From Oscillospiraceae bacterium (lineage in GTDB: Bacteria > Bacillota > Clostridia > Oscillospirales > Ruminococcaceae): a stretch of 15,584 nucleotides of DNA. Below the pieces are notes generated by a model. That model saw nothing but the letters and a program-made list of their open reading frames with translations. It had not been told where the DNA came from and made no database searches. The number at the start of each line of letters is the position of its first letter. The stretch's first letter is position 1. Location: assembly GCA_022792755.1 (NCBI GenBank), contig JAAWBP010000021.1, positions 1 through 15,584 of the forward strand. Reading direction: 5' to 3'. A program made the translations under genes and the position numbers. This document shows, in pieces, positions 14,236 to 15,584 of this stretch.

Positions 14236-15584
14236 TCAATTAATTTCCCCATTTATATCGGCAAAAACCGTCACTTTAGAAAAAGCGGGGCGCTCTGCCG
14301 TTTTTTCCAGCAGGGAGTGCATCATCGTTTTAAACGCCCGGTTCGCCCTGCACTTGATGACGATCCGATAGCGGTATTTGTTGTTGAGCTTGAGGATATC
14401 GGCCTCCACCGGGCCGAGAACCCGCATGGGAACCGTTTTTCCCATATTCTTAGAAAAATCTTTGAGCATTTCCAAAAATTCCAACGCGGCATTTTTGACA
14501 TCCCTTTCCAAAAGGGCTGCAAACCCTACCACACAGATGTCGCAGAAAGGCGGATAGAGCAGCGCCTTTCGCGCCTCGATCTCATCGTTGTAAAAGGATT
14601 CATAATTTTGGTGGGCGGCAAAATTGAGAACCGGATTTTCCGGCGTATAGGTTTGGATGTACGCCCTTCCGGCCTTCTGCCCCCGCCCGCTCCGGCCGAC
14701 GACCTGCGTGACAAGCGAAAAGGTTCGCTCATTGCTCCGGAAATCGGTCGAATAAAGGAGCTTATCCACCGAAAGCACCCCGACCAAGGTGACGTTTGGA
14801 AAGTCGAGCCCTTTTGCAATCATCTGGGTGCCGAGCATGATGTCGTATTCCCCTGCCCCGAACCGCTCAAAAGCCTGTTCGTAGGCAAACCGTGAAAAGG
14901 TGGTGTCGGTGTCCATCCGCAGGATGCGCGCGTCGGGGAACAGTTTTGCCACCTCGTCTTCCAGCTTCTGAGTGCCGAGGCCGGTGAGCTTGATGTGATG
15001 CCCGCCGCAGTTATGGCAGACAAAATCCTGTTTATGGGAATAACCGCAGTAATGGCACATCATCCGGCCGTTTGCCTTGTGGTAGGTCAGCGCAACGCTG
15101 CAGTGCGGGCATAAATCCACCTCCCCGCATTCCATGCAGGCGGCGATCGTATGATATCCGCGGCGGTTTAAAAGCAGGATCGACTGCTCTTTATGCTGTA
15201 AATTATAGTAAAGCTCGTCGATTAAGACGTCGCTGAGAATCTCGGATTGATCCGGATGGAGATGCCCCTTCAGGTCGACCAGATAAACATCCGGCAGAAG
15301 GGCATCGGAATAGCGGTTTTTCAGCTCGAACAGATGGTATTTCCCCTGCTTTGCACGGTAATAGCTGTCGATCGACGGCGTTGCCGAGGCGAGTAGCAGC
15401 AGGGCGTTATGCCGGGCACAGCGGAGCTTTGCAATTTCCCTTGCGTGGTAACGCGGCGAGGATTCCGACTTGTAAGAATACTCCCCCTCCTCGTCCATCA
15501 CGATCAGCCCGATTTGGTCGCACGGCGCAAAGACAGCACTCCGGGTGCCGACTATGATCCGGGCAGCGCCGCTTTTGATCCTCC
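14236..15584 (-). CDS. priA: Primosomal helicase PriA, C-terminal part
   Basis: The frame is open to the right edge, giving the last 448 residues; the N-terminus and Walker A lie outside. PriA is the 3'-5' DEXH helicase that reloads the replisome at stalled forks. Visible are GTRSAVFAP followed by the Walker B segment LIVMDEEGEYSYKSE, motif III (LLLASATPS), and two clustered zinc sites made by four CxxC pairs (CMEC, CPHC, CHYC, CHNC). Motif V is GTQMIAKGLDFPNV and motif VI is QVVGRSGRG. The C-terminal domain ends in GEIN. The DEXH box reads DEEG: glycine (GGG) stands where histidine is usual. This may be lineage variation rather than loss of function, since the rest is intact. It is the first visible gene of the minus-strand cluster. 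Confidence 0.95.
   Translation of the reverse strand, partial: RIKSGAARIIVGTRSAVFAPCDQIGLIVMDEEGEYSYKSESSPRYHAREIAKLRCARHNALLLLASATPSIDSYYRAKQGKYHLFELKNRYSDALLPDVYLVDLKGHLHPDQSEILSDVLIDELYYNLQHKEQSILLLNRRGYHTIAACMECGEVDLCPHCSVALTYHKANGRMMCHYCGYSHKQDFVCHNCGGHHIKLTGLGTQKLEDEVAKLFPDARILRMDTDTTFSRFAYEQAFERFGAGEYDIMLGTQMIAKGLDFPNVTLVGVLSVDKLLYSTDFRSNERTFSLVTQVVGRSGRGQKAGRAYIQTYTPENPVLNFAAHQNYESFYNDEIEARKALLYPPFCDICVVGFAALLERDVKNAALEFLEMLKDFSKNMGKTVPMRVLGPVEADILKLNNKYRYRIVIKCRANRAFKTMMHSLLEKTAERPAFSKVTVFADINGEIN

Noticed and set aside
13879..14895. Plus-strand open frame of 338 codons
   Set aside because: It lies antisense to def and priA, whose motifs are unambiguous, and has no recognisable domain or ribosome binding site. 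It is a GC-driven shadow.

Overview
The window looks like a spore-forming clostridial chromosome (Firmicutes; my guess is Oscillospiraceae/Ruminococcaceae-like). This rests on the balanced-to-GC-leaning base composition, strong GGAGG-type ribosome binding sites, and a conserved Firmicutes housekeeping cassette on the minus strand. The cassette runs priA-def-fmt-yugP-rsmB-rlmN-prpC-prkC-rsgA-thiN-(small membrane protein)-spoVM. This is the order known around Bacillus subtilis yloQ/yloS/spoVM, except that no rpe gene lies between rsgA and thiN here.

Left half, plus strand (1-4710): the 3' end of a gene for a protein with two tandem double-stranded-RNA-binding domains, a small cupin, a non-haem ferritin with a near-consensus sigma-A promoter, a HAD phosphatase, a flavoprotein with a compact CX2CX2CX5C iron-sulfur motif, and a CLC-type H+/Cl- antiporter with a C-terminal TrkA_C/RCK_C domain. 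These look like separate short transcription units divided by hairpin terminators. The flavoprotein and CLC genes are close enough to be co-transcribed.

Right half, minus strand (15584 down to 4824): an almost gapless run of genes with 4-25 nt spacing or a 4-nt overlap. priA (5' end outside the window) serves replication restart. def and fmt process initiator formyl-methionine. yugP encodes a membrane zinc peptidase. rsmB and rlmN methylate 16S and 23S rRNA. prpC/prkC are the PP2C phosphatase and PASTA-domain Ser/Thr kinase pair that senses peptidoglycan or muropeptides. rsgA is a GTPase of 30S subunit maturation. thiN makes thiamine diphosphate. The run links translation, ribosome maturation and cell-envelope signalling.

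At the convergent junction the window hides a 29-codon gene with a GTG start (4824-4913, minus). Its product matches SpoVM, the amphipathic peptide that marks the forespore membrane for coat assembly, and it is the best evidence that the organism forms endospores. Between thiN and spoVM sits an unrecognised 50-residue two-helix membrane protein with its own promoter-like sequence.

I see no CRISPR array, tRNA, rRNA, insertion sequence or prophage gene. No gene-free stretch exceeds 300 bases; the longest is 1521-1744. I do not see a wholly new multi-gene system. The least ordinary items are the tandem dsRBD protein, the small membrane gene beside spoVM, the PriA motif II substitution and the hairpin upstream of rsgA.
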